DNA from: Ga0077523 sp038324085 | GTDB lineage: Bacteria; Pseudomonadota; Gammaproteobacteria; Burkholderiales; Ga0077523 | NCBI GenBank assembly: GCA_038324085.1 | Contig: JBBQHP010000019.1 | Location: forward strand, 11,122-75,121 | Length of the DNA: 64,000 bases | Reading direction: 5' to 3' | In this document: in pieces, positions 1 through 9,191 of the stretch | How the letters are laid out: each line of letters starts with the position of its first letter | How positions within the stretch are numbered: position 1 is the first letter of the stretch | Notes under the pieces: generated by a model | Databases searched by the model: none | What the model was told of the DNA's origin: nothing | The model's input: only the letters and a program-made list of their open reading frames with translations | Made by a program: the position numbers and the translations under genes

Positions 1-307
1 GCGCCTGAAAGCTCAGCGTGGCCACAGTCCCGAGCGCGAGGGCATCGGACTCCGTGACATGGATCTGTCCGCTCCACCGCGCCAGATCGGCGATCGGCCA
101 GAGTGCCGGCAGGAGGATGAGCCACCAGTCCGGCCGTATCAGTATGACGGCGCAATAGGCGGCGAGCGGGAACACCATCGTGCTGCCGCCGAATGGATGC
201 AGCGACAGCCACCAGGCCAGGACTACCGCGGCCGATGGCAGGGCCAGCAGCGAATAGGCACGCAGCGATCGAGAGGGTTTGCGGATCGGGCCCGTAGTCC
301 TCGGCAT
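1..307 (-). CDS. Integral membrane protein, N-terminal part only
   Basis: Only the first ~102 residues are present; the rest lies beyond the window edge. The ATG sits 7 bases after the stop of the preceding beta-helix gene, so it is the last visible gene of the same operon. The visible part has a basic N-terminus followed by hydrophobic stretches at about residues 18-36, 43-57 and 60-74, rich in Trp and Pro, as in polytopic inner-membrane proteins. The position in an exopolysaccharide locus makes an O-antigen polymerase/ligase-type protein a reasonable guess, but no diagnostic motif is visible and the function is unassigned. Confidence 0.55.
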   Translation of the reverse strand, partial: MPRTTGPIRKPSRSLRAYSLLALPSAAVVLAWWLSLHPFGGSTMVFPLAAYCAVILIRPDWWLILLPALWPIADLARWSGQIHVTESDALALGTVATLSFQA

Positions 308-314
308 GTGTCGC

Positions 315-1535
315 CTATGTCCCTGTCGACTGCATCGCACCCGGGCTCAATGGCCCGGCTGATTCGACAGGACGGGTCCCTGTCGGTCCCGCGAACTCGG
401 CGGTCGGGCGCAGCGATGAACCGTCGGCGCTTTCGGAGGGCGTCGCCTTGCCGCGCAAGGGGGATGAACGTTTCAGCCTCAGGTCGAGCGCCTTGGCATC
501 GACGAACTGGGTCCGATCAGCCAGCGCAATGTCGCCGCGAGATATCCGGTTTGCGGGGACGCGCACCGAGCCCGGGCCGACGAGCAGGTTGTTCGACGTC
601 TGCACCACGTCAGCTCCCGGTTCGGCGAGGATGAAGACACCCCCCTGTTTGCGATCGTTCACGATTGTATTGTGGGACAGATAGAGTTCGTTCGGCGCCC
701 TCGAGTAACCCTCGCGCCCGAAAGCGACGATCACCGGGTTCTCGGTTCGATCCGACTGCTGGATCACGTTGCCGATCACGAAGGCAAGACCGCCATTGGG
801 AAACTCGAGCTCATAGCTGGCGCGGCCTTCGGATTCATCCGTGAGCCGGTTGTACAGGATACGACTGTCTCGCGCGCGGCTCTTCAGCAGATGACCGACG
901 TTCGCCCTGTGAAAGTAGCTACCCTTCACGACCAGTCGGGCGATGGCGCCGACATACAGATTGTGACTGTAACCGTCCCCCGAGCCATTGTGGTCGAACT
1001 CGGAATCCTCTATCTCCAGGATCGCGTCGGGATCGCCGCCGGTCAGAATGCCGTTCTCGTTGTCGCGAAAAACGCAGCCCTTGATGCGCAGGGACCCACG
1101 CTCGAAACGGATGCCGGCGCCATTGCGATCGGGAACGCGCGCACCCACGAACTCGATGTTGTCCATCCGCAGGTCCACGGCGCGGACCACCCAGATGGCC
1201 TTGCCTTCAACCGAGGCACCGTTCGCGATCAGACGGGGACGGCCGTTGACGCCGCGAATCGTGATCCGGTCGCGCGCCCAGATTGCGACGTCGCCGGGAT
1301 AATCGCCGCCATCGATCTCGATGGTATCGCCCTCGCGGGCCATGCCCGCTGCTCCGGACACGGTCTTGATCGCCCTGGTGGGACCTACTTGCAGCAACCT
1401 GCCGGCAGCGCTTGCAGCCGTCGCCGCCGCGACTGCCGACCCAGCAGGGAAGAAAGCGCAGGCCGCCGTCCAAAATACAGTTGCGAGCAGCGCTGCGCCG
1501 GATACTTTATGACCCCCGGGCGTACGCCGCTTCAC
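315..1535 (-). CDS. Secreted right-handed parallel beta-helix protein
   Basis: A 406-residue protein starts at a GTG that overlaps the preceding stop by 4 bases (GTGA), typical of translational coupling; longer in-frame starts would run deep into the upstream gene. A hydrophobic signal peptide covers about residues 13-36, with an Ala-rich cleavage region. The body has the spaced pattern of parallel beta-helix (NosD/PbH1-type) repeats, with segments such as RITIRGVNGRP, LRMDNIEF, LRIKGCVF, LEIEDSEF and LVVKGSYF. Such folds occur in polysaccharide lyases, epimerases and surface proteins, so a role in trimming or binding the exopolysaccharide is likely. The catalytic activity cannot be read from the sequence. 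Confidence 0.75.
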   Translation of the reverse strand: MKRRTPGGHKVSGAALLATVFWTAACAFFPAGSAVAAATAASAAGRLLQVGPTRAIKTVSGAAGMAREGDTIEIDGGDYPGDVAIWARDRITIRGVNGRPRLIANGASVEGKAIWVVRAVDLRMDNIEFVGARVPDRNGAGIRFERGSLRIKGCVFRDNENGILTGGDPDAILEIEDSEFDHNGSGDGYSHNLYVGAIARLVVKGSYFHRANVGHLLKSRARDSRILYNRLTDESEGRASYELEFPNGGLAFVIGNVIQQSDRTENPVIVAFGREGYSRAPNELYLSHNTIVNDRKQGGVFILAEPGADVVQTSNNLLVGPGSVRVPANRISRGDIALADRTQFVDAKALDLRLKRSSPLRGKATPSESADGSSLRPTAEFAGPTGTRPVESAGPLSPGAMQSTGT

Positions 1536-3367
1536 TCTGCTATCTGAAAACCCGGCGCATGGTGATCGAGCCAGCGCACGAGCAGCATGAGAATCCAGAT
1601 GGCTTCGCCATAGAAGCCGGGGTGGGCCGGGAGTTCGCTTACGAACACCTCGTCCACAAACGAACGCTGCACGATACCCCGGTCGATCAGCGAAACCAGG
1701 CTCTCGCGCGCATACGCACCCAGCGAGGCGTCGCGCAGCGCCCACGCGCCGAACGGGAGCCCGAAGCCGTGCTTGGACTTGGTCAGAATTTCGTCCGGCA
1801 GGAAGCCGCGGGAAGATTCCTTGAAGAACGGGCGCAGCTTGAAGCCGTCGAGCTTGTCCCCGGGTGGCAGATGATTGGCGAACGCCACCACGGCGTCGTC
1901 CAGCATCGGAAAACGCACATCGCAGCCGGCGAGTTCGCAGGCGTGCACGACCTTCGGAAGGTCAGCGTCTTCCAGGGTGTACTTGAGGTCGAAGGCGAGC
2001 TGGCGGTTCAGGACGGCGCGGTCGGTGCACCGGGCGAACACGGCGGATTCGTCGTGTGCCGGGCGCGATTCGTCCACGGCGCGCAAGAAACCGGCACTGA
2101 GCATCCGCGCAGTGCCGAGCCGGGACAGGAGGTTGTAGGTCCGCAGCCGCGCCGGTAACGGAATGTTGGCCTGTGCCACGTAACTCGCGGCCTTCTTCAC
2201 ACCGGGCAGCGCGCGCGCGAATCCGGTTCCGAGAATCGGGTCCAGAAAGCCTTTGCGTAGCAGGGACGGAACCGAGCCGTACCACTCGAACACCTGCTGC
2301 TTGGCATAGCGGGTGTTGCCACCGAATAGCTCGTCGCCGCCATCCCCGGCAAGCAGTCGATCGATGCCTGCCTCATGCGCCTTGAGTGCACAGAAGTAGG
2401 CAGGCAATGCCGAGGAGTTTCCAAATGGCTGGTCATAGTGCGCGGCGAGTAACGGGATGCCGCGAACGATGTCCGCCGGCGTCACGTAGTATTCGTGATG
2501 CTCCGCGCCGAAATGCTTCGCGGCGAGGCGAGCGTAGGACATCTCGTCATAGCCCTCGGCGTCGAAACCGATCGACCAGGCTCGCGGCGGCGATTCGCTC
2601 GTCTTCGCCAGCCAGCCGACGATACTGGAACTGTCCGTTCCCCCGCTCAGGAAAGCGCCGACGGCGCCGCCTTGCGCCTCGCGTGCCACGGCGTCGCGCA
2701 TGAGATCCCGGAACCGCTGGGCTCGGTCACCGGATGTTCCCGCCGGCTCGCGGCCGTAGTCCGGACTCCAGTAGCGGCGGACCGTCAGTTGCCCATCGCG
2801 GAACTCGGCGAAGTGGGCGGCCTCGAGGCGCCGCACCCCTTCGAACACCGTCGCCGGTGACGGGATGACGTGAAAGTAGAGATAGTCGTAGAGCGATTGG
2901 AGCGACAGCCGCGACCCTTCGGGGTGGGCATGAGCCACCTCGTCTGCGTAGCGTCCGATGATCACGCCATCGGGCACGGCGGCGTAGCAAAGCGTGTGGA
3001 TGCCGATGCGATCGCCGGCGAACAAAGTGCGTCCACTGCCGGCGTCGTGCGCCACGATCGCGAATCCGCCCGAGAGCGCGTCGAGCAACGCCGGCCCGTG
3101 CGTGCGATATGTCTCGAGGATGTCCTGCGCCGAAGCGCGGCGCGGCGTTCCGTCTCTCAGCCAGGGATGTCCGATGACGGCACAGAAGCCGCCGGGGTCC
3201 GGGTGCACGTCGAAGAACGAGCCGTCGCCGCAATCGAGCGAAGCGCTGGCCGAGGTCAGTTGCGCGGGCCGGTGCAGGCCCGCGCCTGGAATGCTGCGCA
3301 CGCGCTCGCGCAGACGCGCGGCCACTTCGCCGGAGGCGCCGGCCACGGCCATCAGGCTGTTCCTCAT
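1532..3367 (-). CDS. Asparagine-synthase-like amidotransferase with degenerate glutaminase domain
   Basis: This 611-residue protein has the two-domain layout of class B asparagine synthases. The synthetase half is intact: a PP-loop FLSGGTDSSS near residues 239-248 and a GDGGDELFGG motif downstream, the ATP-binding elements that adenylate a carboxylate. The N-terminal glutaminase half begins MRNSLMAVAG, so the catalytic Cys that should follow the initiator Met is missing. HRGPD and NGEIYN motifs are also absent, although GDRIGIHTLCYA and RYW match the end of such domains. The start overlaps the deacetylase stop by 4 bases (ATGA). It probably uses ammonia or another amine, or works with a partner. 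It is distinct from the two intact amidotransferases further along. Confidence 0.8.
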   Translation of the reverse strand: MRNSLMAVAGASGEVAARLRERVRSIPGAGLHRPAQLTSASASLDCGDGSFFDVHPDPGGFCAVIGHPWLRDGTPRRASAQDILETYRTHGPALLDALSGGFAIVAHDAGSGRTLFAGDRIGIHTLCYAAVPDGVIIGRYADEVAHAHPEGSRLSLQSLYDYLYFHVIPSPATVFEGVRRLEAAHFAEFRDGQLTVRRYWSPDYGREPAGTSGDRAQRFRDLMRDAVAREAQGGAVGAFLSGGTDSSSIVGWLAKTSESPPRAWSIGFDAEGYDEMSYARLAAKHFGAEHHEYYVTPADIVRGIPLLAAHYDQPFGNSSALPAYFCALKAHEAGIDRLLAGDGGDELFGGNTRYAKQQVFEWYGSVPSLLRKGFLDPILGTGFARALPGVKKAASYVAQANIPLPARLRTYNLLSRLGTARMLSAGFLRAVDESRPAHDESAVFARCTDRAVLNRQLAFDLKYTLEDADLPKVVHACELAGCDVRFPMLDDAVVAFANHLPPGDKLDGFKLRPFFKESSRGFLPDEILTKSKHGFGLPFGAWALRDASLGAYARESLVSLIDRGIVQRSFVDEVFVSELPAHPGFYGEAIWILMLLVRWLDHHAPGFQIAE

Positions 3368-4326
3368 GCGGCGAACGCCGTCGTTGTAGAACGCCCCGCC
3401 AGGTGTCGCGCCATGCGCACGGCGAAGCGCGGCAGCGTGCGGTCCCACGGCGTGAATCGCGGCAGCTGAAAGCGATCCGAATCGACTGTCGCAAAACCGG
3501 TGGCGGTACTGACCGCGGCCTCGAAACCCGCGGCGCGGGCAAGACCCACGTCCCGGGCGGTGTAGTCCTGGCCGGGACGGCCGTTGGGATAAGCGAAGAG
3601 CGTCACCGGCCCGCCGGTCAGTGCTTCTAGACGTAGTTTCGACGCGGTCATTTCCGCGCGTGCCGTGGCTTCGTCTTCCACTGCGAGGATCGGGTGGGAA
3701 TGGGTGTGCGCCCCGATCGTCACGAGCGGCGAGCGCGACAATGATTGCAGTTGCGAAGTGGTGAGCATGAGATCGGAGGAGGGCATCACGGCGGCGCGAC
3801 GCGCGATGGTCGCCGCGAGCGGTGTGCGTTCGGAAATCGGCCGATATTTCACCAGCGGCAGCAAGATGTCGATGGCGCGGCGGCGCGCTTCAAGACTGCC
3901 CAGGGCCACCACCGGTAGTCCCTCGGCCGAAAGATCCAATGCCTCCGCCCGGCAATGGCGCACGGCTTCGATGATCACATCGTTCCACATGCAGCCGCCG
4001 TCCAGATAGCCGTCGGCGACGAATATCGTAGCGGGCAGCTCGTGCCGCTCCAGCAGCGGCAGGAGTCGAGTGAAGTTGTCGGCATAGCCGTCGTCCAGCG
4101 TGATGCAGGCAGCCGCCGACGGCAGCGTACCGTCCGCGAGGCGTTGTGCGGCCTCGGCCAGTGGCAGGACGGTGAACCAGCGTCGCAGGAAGCCGAGGAT
4201 CGCATCGAACCGGCGCGCATCGGGCTCCGACGGCTGCAGCGGATCCGGTGCTGCTTTCACGCTGTGATAGATGAAGATGTTGAGCTTGCCGCGGCCGATC
4301 AGGCCGAATGGAGTGAATGCGGACAT
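3364..4326 (-). CDS. Polysaccharide deacetylase (NodB-type, carbohydrate esterase 4)
   Basis: A 320-residue NodB-fold protein. The metal and catalytic motif LDDGYADN lies at residues 77-84 and the histidine motif GAHTHSHP at 205-212, matching the TFDDG and H-x3-H motifs of family 4 carbohydrate esterases. FAYPNG further on resembles the third conserved motif. No clear signal peptide is seen, which suggests action on a cytoplasmic or lipid-linked intermediate. It sits 3 bases after the decarboxylase stop and overlaps the next gene by 4 bases. XrtA loci commonly carry more than one deacetylase, and a second, different one is at 35852-36694. The substrate is not known. Confidence 0.85.
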   Translation of the reverse strand: MSAFTPFGLIGRGKLNIFIYHSVKAAPDPLQPSEPDARRFDAILGFLRRWFTVLPLAEAAQRLADGTLPSAAACITLDDGYADNFTRLLPLLERHELPATIFVADGYLDGGCMWNDVIIEAVRHCRAEALDLSAEGLPVVALGSLEARRRAIDILLPLVKYRPISERTPLAATIARRAAVMPSSDLMLTTSQLQSLSRSPLVTIGAHTHSHPILAVEDEATARAEMTASKLRLEALTGGPVTLFAYPNGRPGQDYTARDVGLARAAGFEAAVSTATGFATVDSDRFQLPRFTPWDRTLPRFAVRMARHLAGRSTTTAFAA

Positions 4327-4329
4327 CGG

Positions 4330-5577
4330 TCAGACCAGCACTTCGACCGGATGGGGATGGCTCAGGAACTGCAACGGGCTCGAGGTGTAGCCGTAAGCCC
4401 CGGACAATAGTACGCACGCAAAGTCGCCCACATCCGCGCGCGGTAATTTCACCCGATCGCCGAGCATGTCGAGCGGCGTACACAGCGGGCCGACCACGGA
4501 GGCTTCTTCCTCCGGTGCAGCGCCGGCGCGATTGCCGATCAGCACCGGGTAGTTCTTGCGGATCACCTGCCCGAAATTGCCAGATGCCGCCAGATGATGA
4601 TTGAGTCCGCCGTCCGTCACCAGGAATACCTGGCCGCGCGAGACCTTCCGATCGACGATGCGCATCACGTAAACGCCGCCGTGCGCCACCAGATAGCGGC
4701 CGAGTTCGATCATCAGCTTCGCTTCAGGCAATCGCTTGCGCGCGTCAGCCGCGATGGCGCGCAGGTTCTCCATCACCGGCGGCAGATCGAGCGACTGGTC
4801 GCCGGGAAAGTACGGCACGCCGAAGCCACCGCCGAGATTCAGCATCCGCACCGGGCCGGGCGCATGTTCGGCGAGCCGAACAGCGAGCTCGAGAGTCTTG
4901 ACCTGCGCGTCGCAGATCGCCTCGGCCTTGAGATTCTGCGATCCGCTGTAGACATGGAATCCGCGAAACTCGATCGGCATGCGGCCCATCGTCGCGAGCA
5001 GCTCCGGGACCTGTTCGGCATCGACGCCGAACTGCTTGGGCCCCCCCGCCATCTTCATGCCGGAAGCCTTGAGCTCGAAGTCGGGATTGACCCGCACGGC
5101 GACACGCGGCCTGACGCCCAACGCAGAGCCCGCGGCGACGATCGCCTCGAGCTCGCGGGGAGATTCCAGGTTGATCGTCACGCCCGCGGCCACTGCCTGC
5201 CACAGTTCCGCCGGGCGCTTGCCCGGTCCCGCGAAGCTCATCTCGGCCGGGTCCGCGCCGGCGTCGAGCGCAACTTTCATCTCGCCGGCCGAAGCGAGGT
5301 CGAGGCCATCGACCAGCCCGACCATCGTCCGCACCAGCGCGGGCATCGGATTGGCCTTCATCGCGTAGTGCAGGTCGATCTCGGGCGGCAGTACCGATCG
5401 CACAGCGCGCACGTGGGCGGAGATGAGCGCGCGGTCGTAAGCGAAGAAAGGCGTCGAGCCGGTGCGCGCTGCGAGGCGCGACAACGGCAGACCACCGATC
5501 ACGATCTCGCCATTCTCGACGGGAAACGGATTGGCCGTGACTATGCCGGGCGCGAGTGAAGGATTGGGTGCGTTCAT
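4330..5577 (-). CDS. PLP-dependent decarboxylase, exosortase A system-associated
   Basis: A 415-residue fold-type III decarboxylase of the LysA/ornithine decarboxylase superfamily. The PLP-binding lysine is in LHYAMKANP (Lys74), the glycine-rich phosphate-binding segment is NLGGGFGVPYF, and HVYSGSQ and ELGRYLVA are further family signatures. It matches the decarboxylase subgroup that travels with XrtA, an acyl-CoA ligase and an acyl carrier protein (the TIGR03099 type, from memory). The start overlaps the ligase stop by 4 bases. The amino acid it decarboxylates is not known. Its company suggests that the product is an amine or amino acid joined to an activated acyl group. Confidence 0.88.
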   Translation of the reverse strand: MNAPNPSLAPGIVTANPFPVENGEIVIGGLPLSRLAARTGSTPFFAYDRALISAHVRAVRSVLPPEIDLHYAMKANPMPALVRTMVGLVDGLDLASAGEMKVALDAGADPAEMSFAGPGKRPAELWQAVAAGVTINLESPRELEAIVAAGSALGVRPRVAVRVNPDFELKASGMKMAGGPKQFGVDAEQVPELLATMGRMPIEFRGFHVYSGSQNLKAEAICDAQVKTLELAVRLAEHAPGPVRMLNLGGGFGVPYFPGDQSLDLPPVMENLRAIAADARKRLPEAKLMIELGRYLVAHGGVYVMRIVDRKVSRGQVFLVTDGGLNHHLAASGNFGQVIRKNYPVLIGNRAGAAPEEEASVVGPLCTPLDMLGDRVKLPRADVGDFACVLLSGAYGYTSSPLQFLSHPHPVEVLV

Positions 5578-7172
5578 GACGGGATGGCGTTCTCGAACAT
5601 CGAACGGAATTCGTCCGCGAGCTGCTTGCGATCGATCTTGCCGTTCGGATTGCGTGGCAGATTACCCGTGCGCAGCTCGATGTGCTTGGGAACCATGTAA
5701 CCCGGGAGAGTCTGCTGGCAGGCTGCCTTGATCGCGGCAGCATCGATGTCGGTCTTCGCAGGCACGACCACGAGAACCACCGCGTGGCCCAACTGGTCGT
5801 GAGCGACTCCCAGCGCTGCCACCTCGGCGACAAGCCCGGTGCGATAGACGACCTCCTCGATCTCCGTGGGGCTCACCCGGTAACCCGACGTCTTGATCAT
5901 CTCGTCGCGGCGCCCGACGAAATAGAGGAAGCCGTCCTCGTCCGCGTATACGGTGTCGCCCGAGAACACCGCGTACTCGGGCAGTACGTATCCTGACTCC
6001 CGTCCCGGAAGCGGCTTGTAGCGTTCGGCTGTCTTCTCGGGATCGTTCCAGTACCCCATGCCCACCAGCGCGCCCCGGTGGACCAGCTCACCCGGCTCAC
6101 GCGGCGCGCAGTGCGTCCCGTCTTCGCGCAGCACGAGGATCTCGGCGTTGGGTATGGCCTTGCCGATGGAATCCGGGCGGCGGTCGACTTCGTCCGGCGG
6201 CAGGTAGGTGGAGCGAAATGCCTCGGTCAGGCCGTACATCAGGAAGACCTGCGTCTTGGGCAAGCGGCCGCGCAGGGCTTCGAGTGTCGTCCGGGGCATG
6301 TGACCACCCGTGTTCGCGATATAGCGCAAGTGATCGGTCACAGTCTCCGGCCATGGGTGCTGGATCAACTGGAACCACAGCGGCGGCACGGCGGTGAGCC
6401 CGGTGATGCGCTCTGCCCCCAGGGCCTTGACCGCGTCCTTCGGCAGAAAGAAGTTATGCAGGACGACGCACGCGCCGGTGTGGAACCCTGTCGTCAATTG
6501 GCTGAATCCGGCGTCGAAGGACAGCGGCAGTGCGGCGAGCAGGCGGTCTTCTGCGTGATTGTTCAGGTAACTGGAAACACTGATGCCGCCCCAGACAATG
6601 TTGCGTTGGGACAGCATCACCCCCTTGGGACGTCCGGTGCTGCCGGAGGTGTAGAAGATGGCGGCGAGATCGGTGTCGATCACGCGATGCGCCGGTCGGA
6701 CCTTGTCCGATGCCTGCATGAAGCCACCCCATGCGAATGCCTGGATTCCCGACGGTGCGGGCTGCGGTGCCTGGTCGACGCAGACGACGCTGCGCAGGTC
6801 TTCGCAACCGGCAAGCGTTGCGGCTAACAACTCGAGACGATCGGCCGAGGTCACCAGTACCCGGACATTGCAGTCACGGAGGATGTGCCCGACCTGATCG
6901 GCCTTCAGCAGCGGATTGACGGGAACGAATACGAGTCCCGCGGCAGCAGCGCCGAACATGGCGATGACGGTTTCGCGCCGCTTCTCGAGATAGACGGCCA
7001 CGCGTTCGCCGCGCGCGAGATTGAGCCCCAGCAAGCCTTGGGCGAAGGCGTTGCATTGATCGAGCAGTTCGGCATAGGAGACGTCGAGCGTTCCGTCGCG
7101 AAGTGCGGGGCGGTCTTCGCGACCCTCGGGTCGGAGCAGATCAGAGACGACGGTGCGGTGGCTGGATCTCAT
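5574..7172 (-). CDS. AMP-forming acyl-CoA ligase, exosortase A system-associated
   Basis: A 532-residue member of the ANL adenylating family. The ATP loop YTSGSTGRPKG is at residues 174-184, followed by FLMYGLTEAFR and by SGDTVYADEDGFLYFVGR around the hinge. The C-terminal NPNGKIDRKQL contains the catalytic lysine of the adenylation step. It would activate a carboxylic acid as the acyl-AMP and transfer it to CoA or, in this context, to the carrier protein encoded by the divergent operon. The chosen ATG overlaps the upstream stop by 4 bases (ATGA); a longer in-frame reading only extends into that gene. It resembles the XrtA-linked ligase subgroup (TIGR03098 type). Confidence 0.9.
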   Translation of the reverse strand: MRSSHRTVVSDLLRPEGREDRPALRDGTLDVSYAELLDQCNAFAQGLLGLNLARGERVAVYLEKRRETVIAMFGAAAAGLVFVPVNPLLKADQVGHILRDCNVRVLVTSADRLELLAATLAGCEDLRSVVCVDQAPQPAPSGIQAFAWGGFMQASDKVRPAHRVIDTDLAAIFYTSGSTGRPKGVMLSQRNIVWGGISVSSYLNNHAEDRLLAALPLSFDAGFSQLTTGFHTGACVVLHNFFLPKDAVKALGAERITGLTAVPPLWFQLIQHPWPETVTDHLRYIANTGGHMPRTTLEALRGRLPKTQVFLMYGLTEAFRSTYLPPDEVDRRPDSIGKAIPNAEILVLREDGTHCAPREPGELVHRGALVGMGYWNDPEKTAERYKPLPGRESGYVLPEYAVFSGDTVYADEDGFLYFVGRRDEMIKTSGYRVSPTEIEEVVYRTGLVAEVAALGVAHDQLGHAVVLVVVPAKTDIDAAAIKAACQQTLPGYMVPKHIELRTGNLPRNPNGKIDRKQLADEFRSMFENAIPS

Positions 7173-7912
7173 CGGTCGGGAGTGGTTTGGGAAAGCGGTT
7201 GAACGCCTGCGGCCGCCGGCGTCGGGTCTGGCGCCGGGACGTCGATGACGGGGCGCGCGGTCGGGCACATGCCCACGTGGAAGAAGGGCGGGCCGCTCAC
7301 GACTGTCAGCTGCAATGGGCCGGCAATGAAATAGAGGCTGCTCCCGACCCGTCTTGCTGCCAGCTTTCCGTGGCTGCGTATCGATTCGGGCGCGAACGCC
7401 GAAATACGGCTCATGGACCAGAGCACGCCGCGCAAGTGCAGCATCGCGTTAGTTGCGTCCCACAAACGCAGAAACGTTCGGCCGAGCCGGTACTCGGGGG
7501 CGATCCAGATGTCGAAATCCCACGCCGCCCGGCCAGCGGGAACCGGTACGAAGCGCGAGCGAACGTCGTCTTCCTCATAAGGACCGACGACAGTCCACTG
7601 GAAGCCGATCAGCTGGCCATTGCGGAATGCGCCGATGCAGAAGGCGCCGTGCCGATAGCGCCGCTCGATGACCGCGTCCGGTCGCGGCCATGCAAGCTTG
7701 CGCGACTCGTCCGCGCTGATGCTGCGGATCTCGACCGCACCTGGCCGGGCCGCGGGTGCGATTCGCGCGGCAGGCACGGGTTGCGCGACCAGGACGTATT
7801 TCTGGACCCGGCAGCGACCCCCGGTCAGCCTGGTGCACACTCGGCCGAAAAGGAACAGGCTGCCGTCGAGCAGACCGAAAGTTCTGAAGGCGTCTAGTAG
7901 GCTGGCGATCAT
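7169..7912 (-). CDS. GNAT-like acyltransferase fold protein of the XrtA locus
   Basis: A 247-residue protein, first gene of the minus-strand operon. Residues in the middle (RHGAFCIGAFRNGQLIGFQW, then an acidic turn and WDFDIWIAPEYRLGRTFLRL) follow the beta-strand/acceptor pattern of GNAT N-acyltransferases. A basic SRISAFAPESIRSHGKLAAR segment could hold the CoA or pantetheine phosphate. With an acyl carrier protein encoded divergently and an acyl ligase next to it, an acyl-ACP or acyl-CoA donor is likely. The start is not certain: the ATG used has a weak ribosome site and a longer version is possible. The stop overlaps the ligase start by 4 bases. Confidence 0.6.
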   Translation of the reverse strand: MIASLLDAFRTFGLLDGSLFLFGRVCTRLTGGRCRVQKYVLVAQPVPAARIAPAARPGAVEIRSISADESRKLAWPRPDAVIERRYRHGAFCIGAFRNGQLIGFQWTVVGPYEEDDVRSRFVPVPAGRAAWDFDIWIAPEYRLGRTFLRLWDATNAMLHLRGVLWSMSRISAFAPESIRSHGKLAARRVGSSLYFIAGPLQLTVVSGPPFFHVGMCPTARPVIDVPAPDPTPAAAGVQPLSQTTPDR

Positions 7913-7950
7913 GAGCGGATACGGGAAGAATCGAACGCCGGACACGACAC

Positions 7951-7966
7951 CGGCTTTGTTCTTGCT
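7951..7966 (+). promoter_or_regulatory. Possible sigma-54 promoter for the acyl carrier protein operon
   Basis: The sequence CGGCTTTGTTCTTGCT matches the sigma-54 consensus TGGCACG-N4-TTGCW at 8 of 12 specified positions. The invariant GG and GC have the correct 10-base spacing and the -12 box TTGCT is perfect. It lies about 105 bases before the ATG of the carrier protein, in the region between divergent operons. It is weaker than the other sigma-54 candidates in this window. Confidence 0.4.
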
Positions 7967-8071
7967 ACACGCGGCGGGCCTGCACCGACTCCTTGATGGG
8001 ATAATCGCGACCCCGATTATCCGCCATCGGCACTCCTGCCCTGTTTCTTCACGACAATCCTTCCCCCAAAC

Positions 8072-8338
8072 ATGACTGATCCCCGAGCTTCGACGGTCGA
8101 TGCCGTCCGATCCATCCTCGAACAGACGCTGTCCCTCGGATCGCGCGCCGCAAAACTGACTCCCGAATCCCGCCTGCTGGGTGCCATCCCGGAACTCGAC
8201 TCCATGGCCGTGGTGAGTGTCCTGACGGCGGTAGAAGAACGCTTCGACATCACGATCGAGGATGACGAACTCGACGCGCAGACTTTCGAATCCTTCGGCG
8301 CGCTCGTGGCGTTCGTCGACAGCAAAATCCAAGCCTGA
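8072..8338 (+). CDS. Acyl carrier protein
   Basis: An 88-residue acidic helical protein of normal carrier-protein length. Ser44 in PELDSMAVVSV is the phosphopantetheine attachment site, in the usual D-S-[ML] context. It starts a plus-strand operon and its stop is followed after 3 bases by the next ATG. Carrier proteins of this kind are regular members of XrtA loci, next to the acyl ligase, decarboxylase and two hydrolase-like proteins that are also found here. It is probably loaded by the AMP-forming ligase of the divergent operon rather than serving general fatty acid synthesis. Confidence 0.92.
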   Translation: MTDPRASTVDAVRSILEQTLSLGSRAAKLTPESRLLGAIPELDSMAVVSVLTAVEERFDITIEDDELDAQTFESFGALVAFVDSKIQA

Positions 8339-8341
8339 ACC

Positions 8342-9166
8342 ATGGCGGGCGCCTGCCAACTCGCTGCCGGCTACCGCGATTTTGGCGTCGGCCCGCGCTT
8401 CTGCGTCGATTGGACGCCCGCCCGAAGTCCATCCAGGGGCGCGCTGTTGTTGCTGCCCGCGTTCGGCGAAGAGATGAACAAGTGCCGCCGTACGCTCGCC
8501 CTCGCCGCCAGGCGGCTTGCGGAATCGGGATTTCAGGTCAGGTCGGTCGACGCGTTCGGCACGGGGGACAGTCCGGGCGAGTTCGGCGAAGCCCGCTGGG
8601 CGACCTGGGTCGATGACTACCGGGCAGCTGCCGCCGACCTGGCGCGGACCAGCGGACAACCAGTCGGCTTCTGGGCCGTGCGTTCGGGCAGCCTGCTCGC
8701 CACCGAACTGACGGACGACGGATCCAGGGTCCTGCTGTGGCAACCGGTGGTTTCCGGTGACCAGTTCCTGACCCAGATCCTCCGCGTCAAGGTAGCCGCG
8801 GACACGTTCGGTGGCAAGGGCGCGACGACAACGACGAAGGAACTGCGCAAGCGTCTCGAGGCCGGCGAACGCCTTGAGGTCGCCGGCTACGATCTCGATC
8901 CGGAACTGGTTCTGCCCATGGCGCAACGCACTCTCGGCGAATGGCGCCGCTGGCCCGCGCACATCGACTGGCTCGAAACGGGCGGGGAACCGAGCCTTGA
9001 ACCGCCGCCCGGCTCGGCCCGGGCGATTGCGGCGTTGCGCTCCCACGGCGTCGCAATCGACTACGGCCACGGCGTCGGCGAGCCGTTCTGGATGACGCTG
9101 GAGATCGCCGAGAATTCCACGTTGGCGGATTTCTCGATCGATCGTCTGGGCGCGACGACAGCGTGA
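8342..9166 (+). CDS. Exosortase A system-associated hydrolase-fold protein, type 2
   Basis: A 274-residue alpha/beta-hydrolase-like protein of the TIGR03101 type that accompanies XrtA. LLLLPAFGEEMNKCRR near residues 35-50 provides the usual early strand and oxyanion region, and DAFGTGDSPGEF follows. At the place where a nucleophile elbow (G-x-S-x-G) would be expected, the sequence reads FWAVRSGSLLA (110-120), so the canonical serine context is not kept. This suggests a non-classical or non-catalytic member, perhaps a partner of the type 1 protein next door. It lies directly behind the carrier protein, so an acyl-carrier substrate is plausible. Confidence 0.8.
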   Translation: MAGACQLAAGYRDFGVGPRFCVDWTPARSPSRGALLLLPAFGEEMNKCRRTLALAARRLAESGFQVRSVDAFGTGDSPGEFGEARWATWVDDYRAAAADLARTSGQPVGFWAVRSGSLLATELTDDGSRVLLWQPVVSGDQFLTQILRVKVAADTFGGKGATTTTKELRKRLEAGERLEVAGYDLDPELVLPMAQRTLGEWRRWPAHIDWLETGGEPSLEPPPGSARAIAALRSHGVAIDYGHGVGEPFWMTLEIAENSTLADFSIDRLGATTA

Positions 9167-9191
9167 TGGCGCCGTCGTTGCGGATATCGAC

